Origin: Limosilactobacillus viscerum
GTDB taxonomy: Bacteria; Bacillota; Bacilli; Lactobacillales; Lactobacillaceae
DNA length: 64,000 nucleotides
Assembly (NCBI RefSeq): GCF_947387525.1
Contig: NZ_CANDNW010000006.1
Span: forward strand, 33,829 to 97,828
Direction: 5' to 3'
A program made the translations under genes and the position numbers. This document shows positions 8,497 to 16,934 of the stretch, in pieces; positions within the stretch are counted from its first letter, which is position 1, and every line of letters begins with the position of its first letter. The notes below the pieces were generated by a model, which saw nothing but the letters and a program-made list of their open reading frames with translations, had not been told where the DNA came from and ran no database searches.

Positions 8497-9039
8497 ATGG
8501 GAAGAACCGTAATTGTTAGCCACCGCCATGACCAACTAAGTCAGCTAATCATGAAGAAAATGTATGATGCTGTTGCGGTCAGTAATTTTAAACTTGAGTT
8601 TCAACGTGGCGACCAGTTATGCTGGTTACCCCAGTTAAGCGACCCCGTTGATGATGAAGTTCAAGAATTAGCTACCCTGATTGACCAATCTATCTTTATC
8701 CCCCGCAAGATAGTAATGTTGTCGATGGCGGGTACCGCTGATGATGCTAGTCCAGACCAGCTCAAACATTGGTATGGCAAGAATGCGCAAGAGTATTTAT
8801 GGGCGCACCAGTATGCAATTAAAATGGTCGATGAACTTGAGCTGCCCTACACGATCATTCGGGCGCTGCCAAGTAAGCCCGGCAATATGAAAGCTGTAAT
8901 AACGGAGGAGGGGCAGCCGCTTCACGGCGATGGTGTTAGCGAAGAAGCATTAGCCCAGGTGATTGAGCAGGTCTTATCAACGGACCGTTACAACGGCCAA
9001 TCGATTGGCGTTTCGACGATGGCAGAGGAGGACCAGTAA
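8497..9039 (+). CDS. NAD(P)-binding-like (atypical SDR/NmrA-type) protein
   Basis: A 180-residue protein whose second half (residues about 105-170) resembles the C-terminal half of NAD(P)H-binding atypical short-chain dehydrogenases, such as LELPYTIIRALPSKPGNM in place of the usual LDYTIVRPG. The N-terminal GxxGxxG cofactor loop is not visible: the first strand is followed by SHRHDQLSQ. Cofactor binding is therefore doubtful. It starts 14 bases after the pseudo-ATPase and is followed after one base by the DUF1836 gene, so the three are surely co-transcribed. No reaction can be assigned. Confidence 0.6.
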   Translation: MGRTVIVSHRHDQLSQLIMKKMYDAVAVSNFKLEFQRGDQLCWLPQLSDPVDDEVQELATLIDQSIFIPRKIVMLSMAGTADDASPDQLKHWYGKNAQEYLWAHQYAIKMVDELELPYTIIRALPSKPGNMKAVITEEGQPLHGDGVSEEALAQVIEQVLSTDRYNGQSIGVSTMAEEDQ

Positions 9040-9040
9040 T

Positions 9041-9556
9041 ATGAGTAAAGAGTACATGAACTGGGAAGACCAGCTGGCCCAGGTACAATTTCCCCAGTGG
9101 AAGGAATTACCGACGCTGGGACTTTATATTGATCAAGTAGTGACGATTGTCAACGACCAGTTACAGGGCATTGGTGTTGAGCCGCTTACCAAGTCAATGG
9201 TCAATAACTATGTTAAGAAAAAGGTAATCCAGGCACCGGTCAAGAAGAAGTACGCGGTTAACCAGCTGGTTGACCTCTTGCTGATCGGCTTCTTTAAGAA
9301 TAGTTTCTCCATTGAAGAAATCCGGGCAGGGATTGCTCAGGTTACCGTGAGCGCTTATCCTCAACAGGCATATGATCGTTTTGCGACAATCTTAAATGCC
9401 AAGCTAGCAGGGAAGGATTCACCAGTAGCTGCTAGTTCACAAAATGATGAGTTAGAAATGCTGGCGATCGACACCGTGTTAAACCGTCTTAAGGCGGGGC
9501 ACCTGCTGAGTGCAATGCAGAAAAAACAGAAGCCGTTGAAAGTTGAGAAGAAATAA
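9041..9556 (+). CDS. DUF1836 family putative DNA-binding protein
   Basis: A 171-residue protein matching the DUF1836 family, in which an N-terminal MerR-like helix-turn-helix is seen around LTKSMVNNYVKKKVIQAPVKKKY, followed by helical segments (LVDLLLIGFFKNSFSIEEI). The family is thought to be regulatory but is poorly studied. I chose ATG 9041 over an upstream frame opening at 8963, because the latter lies wholly inside the preceding gene. Its position after two degenerate nucleotide-binding proteins suggests a regulator or partner, but this is inference. Confidence 0.75.
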   Translation: MSKEYMNWEDQLAQVQFPQWKELPTLGLYIDQVVTIVNDQLQGIGVEPLTKSMVNNYVKKKVIQAPVKKKYAVNQLVDLLLIGFFKNSFSIEEIRAGIAQVTVSAYPQQAYDRFATILNAKLAGKDSPVAASSQNDELEMLAIDTVLNRLKAGHLLSAMQKKQKPLKVEKK

Positions 9557-9558
9557 TA

Positions 9559-9611
9559 AAAAAACGAGGGCCCATGACAAAACTTAGCTTTGTCATGGGC
9601 CCTCGTTTTTT
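9559..9611. terminator. strong bidirectional terminator
   Basis: AAAACGAGGGCCCATGACAA pairs perfectly with its complement around a short loop, flanked by A- and T-runs. It ends the three-gene operon and the convergent permease gene. It belongs to the TGACAAAAC-loop family noted elsewhere. Confidence 0.92.
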
Positions 9612-9616
9612 GTCTT

Positions 9617-10732
9617 CTATGACTTAGTTTGTCTTGCCCGTTCGCGCTTACCGACATCGGTGGCTACGATTTGGTAGATGGCGGCAAAGAGTGGCACCGT
9701 GAGCATCATTCCGAGAATCCCAGAAATGCTACCGCCGACAATGACGGCAGCGAATACCCAGACACTGGGGAGACCAATACTCTTGCCCACAACCAGTGGG
9801 TAGGTAATCCGGTTGTCGAATTGCTGGAGGACAATGATAAAGATTAAAAAGATGAGGGCCTTCATTGGTGAAACAGCAAAAATAAGGATGACACCAATGC
9901 TGGCGCCCAGAATGGCACCAACGATAGGGATCAAGGCACCAATGGCGGTAACGACCCCGATCATTGTGGCGTAAGGCATCCGCATAATAGTCATTCCGAC
10001 AAAGCAGGCAAACCCGAGGATGGCAGCGTCCTTGCATTGCCCCGCAATATAACTACTGTAGCAGTCGTCAAAAGTGTGGATGACATACATCAGGCGCCGC
10101 TTGATTTTGCCAAGGTAGGTATCGATCAAGCGGGTAAATTGCCGGGCCAGCATCTCTTTATAAATTAAGAGGTAAATTGAAAAGAAAAAGGCAATGATAG
10201 AAGTGGTAGCAACGGAAACAACCGATGAGGCCGTTGACATGACGGCCTTAAAGGTGCCGCCAAGGCCGGTCGACAAGTATTTCTCCACCTTTGCCCAGCT
10301 GATATGACGGGGGTCAAAGTTCTTGAGTACTTGTTGGATGCTGCTGTTGTGCTCGAAGGTTGCAATGAAACGGGTAATTACCTTGCTGTGATTGCTAATT
10401 AAGAGGCGGATACAGCTGACAAGTTCCGGAATGACCAGCCGGATCACAATTGCCAGGATCAAGAAAATCGTCAGGTAGGAAAGAAGAATTCCCCAGAGAC
10501 GCTTAAACTTTGCTGCCCGGTTACTCTTGAATAAACGGAGGTAGAGCCCTTCGTACTGGCGGAGTAAGAGGTTGACGATGTAGGCGACCACCGCCCCGAT
10601 AAGGAGTGGCATCATTGCGGACAACAGGGTACCGCACCATTTGGTAAAGTACGGCCAGAAAATAATGGCTAGGTAAAGACAGAATAGTGCAATTACTAGT
10701 GAGACGTGCTGCTTATTAACGTACTTTTTCAA
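9617..10732 (-). CDS. AI-2E family (UPF0118) transporter
   Basis: A 371-residue integral membrane protein with an N-terminal pair of membrane segments, a soluble helical region (about residues 95-160) and a C-terminal block of several segments, the usual layout of AI-2E/PerM permeases. Motifs include AILGFACFVGMTIMRMPYA, GALIPIVGAILGA and YPLVVGKSIGLPS-type sequences of the family. Members have been linked to autoinducer-2, ions or Na+/H+ exchange, so no substrate is assigned. It begins ten bases after the stop of the upstream isomerase-like gene, suggesting co-transcription. Confidence 0.88.
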   Translation of the reverse strand: MKKYVNKQHVSLVIALFCLYLAIIFWPYFTKWCGTLLSAMMPLLIGAVVAYIVNLLLRQYEGLYLRLFKSNRAAKFKRLWGILLSYLTIFLILAIVIRLVIPELVSCIRLLISNHSKVITRFIATFEHNSSIQQVLKNFDPRHISWAKVEKYLSTGLGGTFKAVMSTASSVVSVATTSIIAFFFSIYLLIYKEMLARQFTRLIDTYLGKIKRRLMYVIHTFDDCYSSYIAGQCKDAAILGFACFVGMTIMRMPYATMIGVVTAIGALIPIVGAILGASIGVILIFAVSPMKALIFLIFIIVLQQFDNRITYPLVVGKSIGLPSVWVFAAVIVGGSISGILGMMLTVPLFAAIYQIVATDVGKRERARQTKS

Positions 10733-10742
10733 TCTGGGCCTC

Positions 10743-11573
10743 CTAATGGGTAAGCTGGTTGGCTAACTTAGTCAGGTATTCGTGACTAGCTAACTGTTCC
10801 TTACAATTGGTCTGATCATGGAGGTTAATTTCATAAATACTGGTTGCCCGTGTATTTAGCAGTGGTAAAACTCCTGCCCAGTCGATTTTACCGGTCCCCA
10901 GAGTTAAACTATCATGCGTTTGCCCTAGTGAATCGACTAAGTGGTAGTGGACAACGGCGGGGGCAAGGTGACGGAGTGATGCCTGCAGTCCCTGGTTATC
11001 ACCGTGGAGTTCAATAAAACAGTGTGACGTATCAAAGGCCAACCGGTAATTGTGATCAAGAATTTCATCTTCTTCTGCCGGGTGACCGTACGCAAAGACT
11101 GGCGCAATCGAGTTTTCAAACATGATATGGTCGCGTCCGGCCCGGGCAAAACGGTCCAGCCGGTCATAGACGGCCTGGCGAGCATCCTCAACGGAAGGGT
11201 AAAGGTCAACCATGTGTTCAACTTCTGGACCCGAATAACCACCGTGGACAAGGACTTGAACATCTAAGTCGTCACCGAGGCGGATTAACTGGTCGGTTGT
11301 TTCCTCGATGAAGCGGTAGAGGTCGGGATAGTACTTCTCCGGTGCAACGACGTCGGAGTGGTAATTCTTAAAATTCATTGGGTGGTGCAGGACGATATGC
11401 TTGATCCCCGTTGATTGAACATACTGGATAGCATCGTGAAGGTGCCGGTAGCCATCAGCGGTGAAGTCACTGGCGGCGGTGAAAAATTCGTAGACAGTTG
11501 GCTTGTGCTTTAGCCGGTCATCAATTTGGACCCGGTCGCTACTGCCCTTTAACCCCAGTTGTGGTTGATACAT
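10743..11573 (-). CDS. sugar phosphate isomerase/epimerase-like TIM-barrel protein
   Basis: A 276-residue protein of the xylose isomerase-like/AP endonuclease 2 TIM-barrel superfamily. Visible family features are HIVLHHPMN (strand with metal-site histidine), LVHGGYSG, MFENS (glutamate ligand), AFDTSHCF (Asp and His ligands), VVHYHLVDS (HxH) and IYEINLH (glutamate near the end). These make a metal-dependent isomerase, epimerase or related enzyme plausible; the substrate is unknown. ATG 11573 follows AAGGAGT. It is followed closely by the AI-2E-type permease gene. Confidence 0.8.
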   Translation of the reverse strand: MYQPQLGLKGSSDRVQIDDRLKHKPTVYEFFTAASDFTADGYRHLHDAIQYVQSTGIKHIVLHHPMNFKNYHSDVVAPEKYYPDLYRFIEETTDQLIRLGDDLDVQVLVHGGYSGPEVEHMVDLYPSVEDARQAVYDRLDRFARAGRDHIMFENSIAPVFAYGHPAEEDEILDHNYRLAFDTSHCFIELHGDNQGLQASLRHLAPAVVHYHLVDSLGQTHDSLTLGTGKIDWAGVLPLLNTRATSIYEINLHDQTNCKEQLASHEYLTKLANQLTH

Positions 11574-11666
11574 TTTTAAGACTCCTTTTTACAAACACTA
11601 CTTCCATCATAACAGATTTTAGGGACTAGATTGGCCTAAAAAGCGCCTTCAGCTGGTGGCGTTCTT

Positions 11667-11675
11667 TGTTATAAT
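11667..11675 (+). promoter_or_regulatory. extended -10 promoter of the aspartate decarboxylase gene
   Basis: TGTTATAAT, a TG-extended -10 element, about 33 bases before the start codon. No good -35 box is visible, which fits an extended -10 promoter. Confidence 0.55.
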
Positions 11676-11707
11676 TAGGGGGATTAGATATGAGGAGGTT
11701 ATCTAAT

Positions 11708-13333
11708 ATGACTGTTGATTTGGATATTTTCAAAAAGGTTGATGATTCACAAGTAGGAAAGTTTGATCACTTGTCAAACTTTGAAATTGCGGCGATCTTC
11801 AACCGTTTTGCTGCACAGAATCTACGAGGCAATGAGGTTGTAAACGGTGGTCGTGGGAACCCAAACTGGATTGCTACGACTGCCCGGCTGGCTTATTCCC
11901 GTCTGCTTGAGTTTGGGGTTACTGAAGCAGAGCGGACCTACTTTGATCCAAAGGGGATGGCTGGCGACGTCCAGAAAGACGGAATTTACGACCGGTTGAT
12001 GCAGGCGCTAAAGGGCACCCGGCGGGATATTTTCCTGCGGGATGTTATTGGTGCCACAATCGACCAGTTGAAGATTGAAGACCGGGACGCCTTTGTTTAT
12101 GAATTAGTTGATGGGGCACTGGGTGACCACTATCCGTACCCACCACGTTGCCTGAAGTACACGGAACAAGTTTTGCAGCAATACCTGCAAAAGAACTGTT
12201 TCAAGGATGTTCAAATGGCGAAGGACGTTGATGTTTTCCCAACCGAGGGTGGAACCGCGGCCATGGTTTACATTTTCCAAGAATTGCACTATGCCCACGT
12301 CCTCTATCCCGGCGATACAGTTGTCGTTAACTCGTCAATCTTTACGCCATACCTGCAGATCCCAGAGCTGAGCGAATACAACTTGCGGATCAAGACGGTA
12401 ACGACGAAGCGGGAAGATAACTGGCAAATGACTGACGAACAGTTTGAAGAGCTGAAGGATCCAAAGGTAAAGGCCTTCTTTGTGGTTAACCCAACGAACC
12501 CAACTGCCCGGGCATTTACACCGGAACGGTTGGAAAAGTTCAAGGAAGTAATTAAGGCAAACCCAGACCTGGTAATTATTACCGACGATGTTTACGGGAC
12601 CTTCTCCCCAAGCTACCGGTCCATCTTTGCGGTGGCACCACACAACACAATTTTGGTTTACTCATTCTCCAAGCTTTACGGTGCAACCGGTCAGCGCCTC
12701 GGGGTTGTCTGCATGCACCATGATAATGTTTGTGACCGGATCATCCAGGAAAATTTAATGAACCGGCGGCTGAAGGAACTTGACGAACGGCGGTACTCAA
12801 TTGTCGTTCCGGATCCGCACAAGATGAAATTTATTGATCGGATGGTTGCGGATAGCCGGGCCATCGGGCTTTACCACACGGCCGGCCTGTCCTCGCCACA
12901 ACAGGTAATGATGGATATGTTTGCGATGTCAAACCTAAAGGACGACGGCGCAAACGAATACGTCAAGCTTTCACGGCAGGTAGTGGCCGATCGTTACCAC
13001 GAATTTTGGAATGACCTGGGCGTTAAGGCGGATGAAACAGCTGAAAACACCCGGTACTACACTCTGGTCGACATCTTTGACTTGATGAAGCAGCGCCATG
13101 GTGAAGACTTCTGTAAGTACTTCAAGGATAATTACAACTACCTTGACTTTACTTACCGCTTGGCAACGGAATTTGGTGCCGTGGTTATGGATGCAAAGGC
13201 CTTCGGGGCTGAAGAAGGGAATGTTCGGGTTTCACTTGCCAACCTGCAAAAGGATGACTACCGGAAGCTCGCCCAAGCAATTTTGGACCTAGTAGACGAG
13301 TACTATGAAGTCTACCAGGAAAGTAAGAAGTGA
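11708..13333 (+). CDS. aspD: bifunctional aspartate aminotransferase / aspartate 4-decarboxylase
   Basis: PLP-dependent fold-type I enzyme of 541 residues, the length of aspartate 4-decarboxylases and longer than ordinary aminotransferases. It converts aspartate to alanine and CO2 and can also transaminate. Seen are the long N-terminal domain (GGRGNPNWIATTARLAY), the PLP region FPTEGGTAAMVYIF, the FFVVNPTNPTARAF motif, ITDDVYGTF and the Schiff-base lysine in YSFSKLYGATGQRLG. The start ATG 11708 lies after GAGGAGG; an earlier in-frame ATG at 11690 overlaps that site. In other lactic acid bacteria the reaction with an Asp:Ala exchanger generates proton motive force. Here the next gene is a different kind of membrane protein. 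Confidence 0.92.
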   Translation: MTVDLDIFKKVDDSQVGKFDHLSNFEIAAIFNRFAAQNLRGNEVVNGGRGNPNWIATTARLAYSRLLEFGVTEAERTYFDPKGMAGDVQKDGIYDRLMQALKGTRRDIFLRDVIGATIDQLKIEDRDAFVYELVDGALGDHYPYPPRCLKYTEQVLQQYLQKNCFKDVQMAKDVDVFPTEGGTAAMVYIFQELHYAHVLYPGDTVVVNSSIFTPYLQIPELSEYNLRIKTVTTKREDNWQMTDEQFEELKDPKVKAFFVVNPTNPTARAFTPERLEKFKEVIKANPDLVIITDDVYGTFSPSYRSIFAVAPHNTILVYSFSKLYGATGQRLGVVCMHHDNVCDRIIQENLMNRRLKELDERRYSIVVPDPHKMKFIDRMVADSRAIGLYHTAGLSSPQQVMMDMFAMSNLKDDGANEYVKLSRQVVADRYHEFWNDLGVKADETAENTRYYTLVDIFDLMKQRHGEDFCKYFKDNYNYLDFTYRLATEFGAVVMDAKAFGAEEGNVRVSLANLQKDDYRKLAQAILDLVDEYYEVYQESKK

Positions 13334-13341
13334 TTAACTAA

Positions 13342-14265
13342 TTGGAAAATAAGTGGCTTAATAAGGAACAACCATTGCTGTTAACGCCCCAACTTCCTTT
13401 GATGTGGACCAGCAGCTGGCTAGCAGTCATGACGGCCTGGCGCGGTCTTGGCAAGCGAGTCGGCGGTGGGGTCGAAGTTCAAGAATCAGCGCTGATGATA
13501 CTGGCGGTAATACTGGTTGCTAATATTTATAATCTAACAATCCTCTACCGACAGCCGGCAATTAATCGCCAGCAGGCAAAGGATGGGGTGTGGGTACTGG
13601 CTTATGCGTTAGTGTTGATCTTTTCAACTATTCTCGCCTGGGGCCGACCACAGGATGTGGCACTGCCAAGTAGTCTTAACCTTTGGACGGGCCTGTTCAT
13701 TTTGCTAAATGGGTGCCAGGCTGCATTGGGAATATACTTTGCACTCCGGTGTCGGCCACAAGTGATGGCGGGGGATGACGCTCTGCTTTCGCTGTGGATT
13801 ATGCCGGTATACCTAGTTATGATTGACTTTCTATTACCGCCGTTCTTGTTATTGAGTGGTGTACTTCGTTACCTTGCTCTTGCTGGTGGGGGAATTGCAG
13901 TTGTGGCCTTAATTCTCTACCAGTGGCGGCAATTAGCACGGATTTTTGTATCCACTGCTGCGGTGCAAAGTGCCTGCTACCAGGGATTGATCGGCGCGGA
14001 CTTGGCTGGAAGTATGTTGGCATTCTTCTTTGCGTTTGATACGGTCGTACTCCGTAGTGCCGGTGGAAGGCTTGACCTGATTAGCTACTGCCTGGCGGTG
14101 TGCTTGTTAGTAGTTGCTCTTTCAACTGGCCTGCTGGCGGCGATGCAACGGTACCGCCTTAAGTACCAGTATGGTGCCGCCCGCAAGCACAAGATGCGGT
14201 TCCTTTACGGGGGCGCAGTGACACTAGTGTTGTTTTTGATGGTGACTTGTTTTTGGATTGGATAA
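13342..14265 (+). CDS. polytopic membrane protein of unknown function
   Basis: A 307-residue very hydrophobic protein with about eight membrane segments starting near residue 48, ending in a positively charged loop (YRLKYQYGAARKHKMRF) before a last segment. I do not recognise the family with confidence; the size and spacing loosely recall TDT/TehA-type carriers. It follows the aspartate decarboxylase by eight bases, so co-transcription is almost certain, and it may move aspartate, alanine or another acid. The start TTG 13342 has only a weak A/G-rich site upstream. It is clearly not the roughly 540-residue AspT exchanger. Confidence 0.7.
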   Translation: MENKWLNKEQPLLLTPQLPLMWTSSWLAVMTAWRGLGKRVGGGVEVQESALMILAVILVANIYNLTILYRQPAINRQQAKDGVWVLAYALVLIFSTILAWGRPQDVALPSSLNLWTGLFILLNGCQAALGIYFALRCRPQVMAGDDALLSLWIMPVYLVMIDFLLPPFLLLSGVLRYLALAGGGIAVVALILYQWRQLARIFVSTAAVQSACYQGLIGADLAGSMLAFFFAFDTVVLRSAGGRLDLISYCLAVCLLVVALSTGLLAAMQRYRLKYQYGAARKHKMRFLYGGAVTLVLFLMVTCFWIG

Positions 14266-14269
14266 ATTA

Positions 14270-14310
14270 AAAAGCGGAGCACGACAATTTTTGCCGCGCT
14301 CCGCTTCTAT
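14270..14310 (+). terminator. terminator after the aspD operon
   Basis: AAAGCGGAGC pairs with GCTCCGCTT around a loop of about 20 bases, followed by CTATTTATG. It precedes the hairpin repeat array. Confidence 0.7.
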
Positions 14311-14314
14311 TTAT

Positions 14315-14713
14315 GTAGCCCTCTGAGTGGCCGCTCCGCACTTTTTTAAGTAGACGTGCTACGCGGCCGAGGGCTAGAGTCTAACAGAAAAAAGACGCCA
14401 ACGCATCCGCGTTACCGCCTTTTTCCATGTTAGTCTTACGCCCTCTTTAAAGGCCGCTCCGCACTTTTTTAAGTAGACGTGCTACGCGGCCGAGGGCTAG
14501 AGTCTAACAGAAAAAAGACGCCAACGCATCCGCGTTACCGCCTTTTTCCATGTTAGTCTTACGCCCTCTTTAAAGGCCGCTCCGCACTTTTTTAAGTAGA
14601 CGTGCTGCGCGGCCGAGGGCCTAGTGCCCAACAAAAAAAATCGGCCTGCCGCCTTCAGCGCCAACCCGATTTTCCTGTTGCTCATACGGCCCTCTTTAAA
14701 GGCCGCTCCGCAC
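14315..14713. repeat. tandem array of long structured hairpins (three units plus a remnant)
   Basis: A 123-base-period tandem array. Units occupy 14356-14464, 14479-14587 and 14602-14713, and a right-arm remnant lies at 14315-14341. Units 1 and 2 are identical; unit 3 is diverged. Each folds as a nested hairpin: GTGC / GCAC outermost, GCGGCC / GGCCGC, GAGGGC / GCCCTC, then CTAACA / TGTTAG, with constant internal loops TAC-TCC and TAGAGT-TCTTAC. Unit 3 keeps the architecture with different paired bases (CAACA / TGTTG, AAAATCGG / CCGATTTT). On the plus strand units 1 and 2 are followed by CTTTTTT. The array fills the gap between convergent genes and ends six bases from the dipeptidase stop. A second array with the same architecture lies at 32.7 kb. 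Confidence 0.9.
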
Positions 14714-14718
14714 TTTGT

Positions 14719-16152
14719 TTATAAATTCTTATCCATCTTAAACGTCAGCTTGGACAGTTCAAGGCCGTTCATGATTAATTGTGACATCAGACTCTTAGTC
14801 CGCTTTGCCAGTTCCGCAATCATCTTGTGGCTTTCTTCGCTTAAGAAGTCACTTACTTCACCAGCACTCTTTCCTTCTACTTGTGGTGCAACCGTGTTTA
14901 CCCACCGGTACAGGTATTCACGTGCGTCCTTCAAGTAATCCAAGTCTGGTTGTGAGAATTCAGCGTGGTGTGATTCCACAATCATCGATAGTGCCCGGTA
15001 CATCCAGTAAGCACTCTTCAAGTCCATGTTGAGTTCCATTGGTGTTTCCCGGTAACTCTCATCCATGTCTTGTGCTTGCCCGAAGAATGGTACGTATGGT
15101 GTAAATGTTGGTACCCCGAAGCACATCCACATAATCGTTGATGCTGCTTCTGGTAAGTCATTCCGTACCTGGAGCACGTGTGAGTTTTGCGTCCGGTTCA
15201 ATGAAATTGGCCGGAACAGGTGCTTTTGTTCTTCAGTTCCCTTGCCAAGTGGGTCGTAAACCGTTCCTTGGTAGTGGCTGCTCAATACTTGTTCAACATC
15301 TTCCAAGGTAAGCTTGCGGTCACTCCGCATTACGAATGGCAGGTCGAAGTCAAGTGGATCCATTTCAACACTTGGGTTGAGGATCTTGTGCCCATACCAT
15401 TGCCGTGGTGTGTTGTAGTGTTGGTCAAAGAAGTTGGCGGTTCCGAAAATGTGGCGGAAGTTCCAACCGTGCTTGTCAGGGTTCAGGTGGTTCTTCTCAA
15501 CGAACTCTTGAATACCATCTGACCACATGAAGTTGTCAGTGTCACTAAAGTCAACTTGCTGGATGGCAATCCGGTTACCAGTAACGGCATAAGCATCGTC
15601 CGGGATCCGTTGTGCTACCCAGTGGTGACCAGTAACGATTTCCATGTACCAAACGTCATCCTTGTCGGAGAAGATAACCCCGTTACCTTCAGCAGAACCA
15701 TACTTCTTAATGACGTTACCAAGGTAGGCAACCCCTTCCCGCGCACTGTTAATGAATGGGAGGGTGGTTGAGACGATAATGTCTTCGTTGATCCCACTTT
15801 CAGTGTTTAACGGGTCAAATGATAATACCCGTTCGTTGGCGTAAACACTTTCCGTTGCACTCATGCCGACGTTCTTGGAGTTAAATCCACTTTCATCAAA
15901 GATCCCTTCGTTCTTGTAATCAACGTTAGGGGTACCTTGATATGCATAACCATCAGCTGGCCGGTCAACGACACACTTGTTAAGGTAAGCCTTAACTTGG
16001 TTTGGGTGGTCATGGTAAGCAGGGTAGACAACGAGACACATTGGGTTTAATGGCTCAACCGTATCGTCATTCCGTGCTGCCATCGTCGAACCATCGATCG
16101 TGGCATTTTTACCAACTAAAACAGTCGTACATGCGGATAAATTCTTCTTCAT
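14719..16152 (-). CDS. C69-family dipeptidase
   Basis: Cytoplasmic dipeptidase of 477 residues, the Ntn-hydrolase family of lactobacillar PepD. It begins MKKNLSACTTVLVGKNATIDGS; the cysteine at position 8 is the expected nucleophile, and IDGSTMAARNDD follows as in the family. Later motifs include VGMSATES, EREGVAYLG-type INSAREGVAYLGNVIKKYG and DVWYMEIVTGHHWVAQRI. It releases amino acids from dipeptides for a peptide-dependent organism. A catabolite-responsive-like site TGTAAACGTTACCG (16207-16220) lies upstream, imperfect at the last bases. Start ATG 16152 follows GAAAGG. Confidence 0.92.
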   Translation of the reverse strand: MKKNLSACTTVLVGKNATIDGSTMAARNDDTVEPLNPMCLVVYPAYHDHPNQVKAYLNKCVVDRPADGYAYQGTPNVDYKNEGIFDESGFNSKNVGMSATESVYANERVLSFDPLNTESGINEDIIVSTTLPFINSAREGVAYLGNVIKKYGSAEGNGVIFSDKDDVWYMEIVTGHHWVAQRIPDDAYAVTGNRIAIQQVDFSDTDNFMWSDGIQEFVEKNHLNPDKHGWNFRHIFGTANFFDQHYNTPRQWYGHKILNPSVEMDPLDFDLPFVMRSDRKLTLEDVEQVLSSHYQGTVYDPLGKGTEEQKHLFRPISLNRTQNSHVLQVRNDLPEAASTIMWMCFGVPTFTPYVPFFGQAQDMDESYRETPMELNMDLKSAYWMYRALSMIVESHHAEFSQPDLDYLKDAREYLYRWVNTVAPQVEGKSAGEVSDFLSEESHKMIAELAKRTKSLMSQLIMNGLELSKLTFKMDKNL

Positions 16153-16253
16153 TTCTTCAGAACCTTTCTACAATGACTAAGCGACTAAAACACTCTATAC
16201 CAATAGTGTAAACGTTACCGCTGCAAGGGTCAAATTAGTTTGCTCTCATAATC

Positions 16254-16290
16254 ACAAAACCCGGTGCCCACCAAGGAGTACCGGGTTTTA
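16254..16290 (-). terminator. terminator after ybaK
   Basis: AAAACCCGGTACTC and GGGCACCGGGTTTT form a hairpin right after the ybaK stop on the minus strand. Confidence 0.75.
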
Positions 16291-16291
16291 A

Positions 16292-16810
16292 TTATCCTTC
16301 ATAATTGGCTTGCTGGAGGTCAGCAAACTTTGCGTGGACCAAATTAGCAAGGTCTTCCGCGTTTAATTGAACCGACCGGCCGATCTTACCAGACGAAACA
16401 TAAATTTCGCCCTGCTCCTTAGCGGCCTGGTCAATGAAGATCGGGTATTGGAATTTCTCATAAATTCCAACCGGGGTGTTGGCACCATGAACGTAACCGG
16501 TTGTCTTCAGCAGGTTCTTCAGCGGCACCATGTTGACCTTCTTGTTTCCAGAAACTTTGGCGAGTTTCTTCTCATCAAGGTGGGTATCAACCGGGATTAC
16601 GCCGACCAGTGGGCCCGTCACGTTACCAGTTAAGACCAGTGTCTTGTAAATAACGTGTTCGTCAACGCCAGTGTGGTCAACACTCATTGTCCGCACGTCG
16701 CCATCCTGGTGGGTAGGAAATTCTGCCTGGTGGTAGGGAACCTTGTTTTTATCAAGGATTTGCTCCACCTGCGTCTTTTTTAACTTGCTTTTTTTGTTCT
16801 TTTTACTCAT
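16292..16810 (-). CDS. ybaK: YbaK/EbsC-type Cys-tRNA(Pro) deacylase
   Basis: A 172-residue YbaK-domain protein that removes mischarged cysteine from tRNA-Pro in trans. Visible family features are VYKTLVL-type VIYKTLVLTGN, VIPVDTHLDEKKLAKVSG (conserved lysine and KxSG) and GYVHGANTPVGIYEKFQ with the substrate-loop GxxSPxG equivalent read here as GANTPVG. The C-terminal SSGKIGRSVQLNAEDL also matches. A short lysine-rich N-terminus precedes the domain. Single-gene unit with its own terminator. Confidence 0.9.
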   Translation of the reverse strand: MSKKNKKSKLKKTQVEQILDKNKVPYHQAEFPTHQDGDVRTMSVDHTGVDEHVIYKTLVLTGNVTGPLVGVIPVDTHLDEKKLAKVSGNKKVNMVPLKNLLKTTGYVHGANTPVGIYEKFQYPIFIDQAAKEQGEIYVSSGKIGRSVQLNAEDLANLVHAKFADLQQANYEG

Positions 16811-16934
16811 AATAAAACTTCCTTTTATTTACTGGAACGGACCAATATTTTTAAAAAAGGTCCCAATTTAAAATAGGCCTGGTATACTAGAAGTGAATTA
16901 ACTGTGTAGAGAATAAATCTGAGGAGCTTAAGAT

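Noticed and set aside
14315-14713. CRISPR array
   Set aside because: The repeats are over 100 bases, nearly contiguous and internally palindromic, with no unique spacers and no cas genes nearby.
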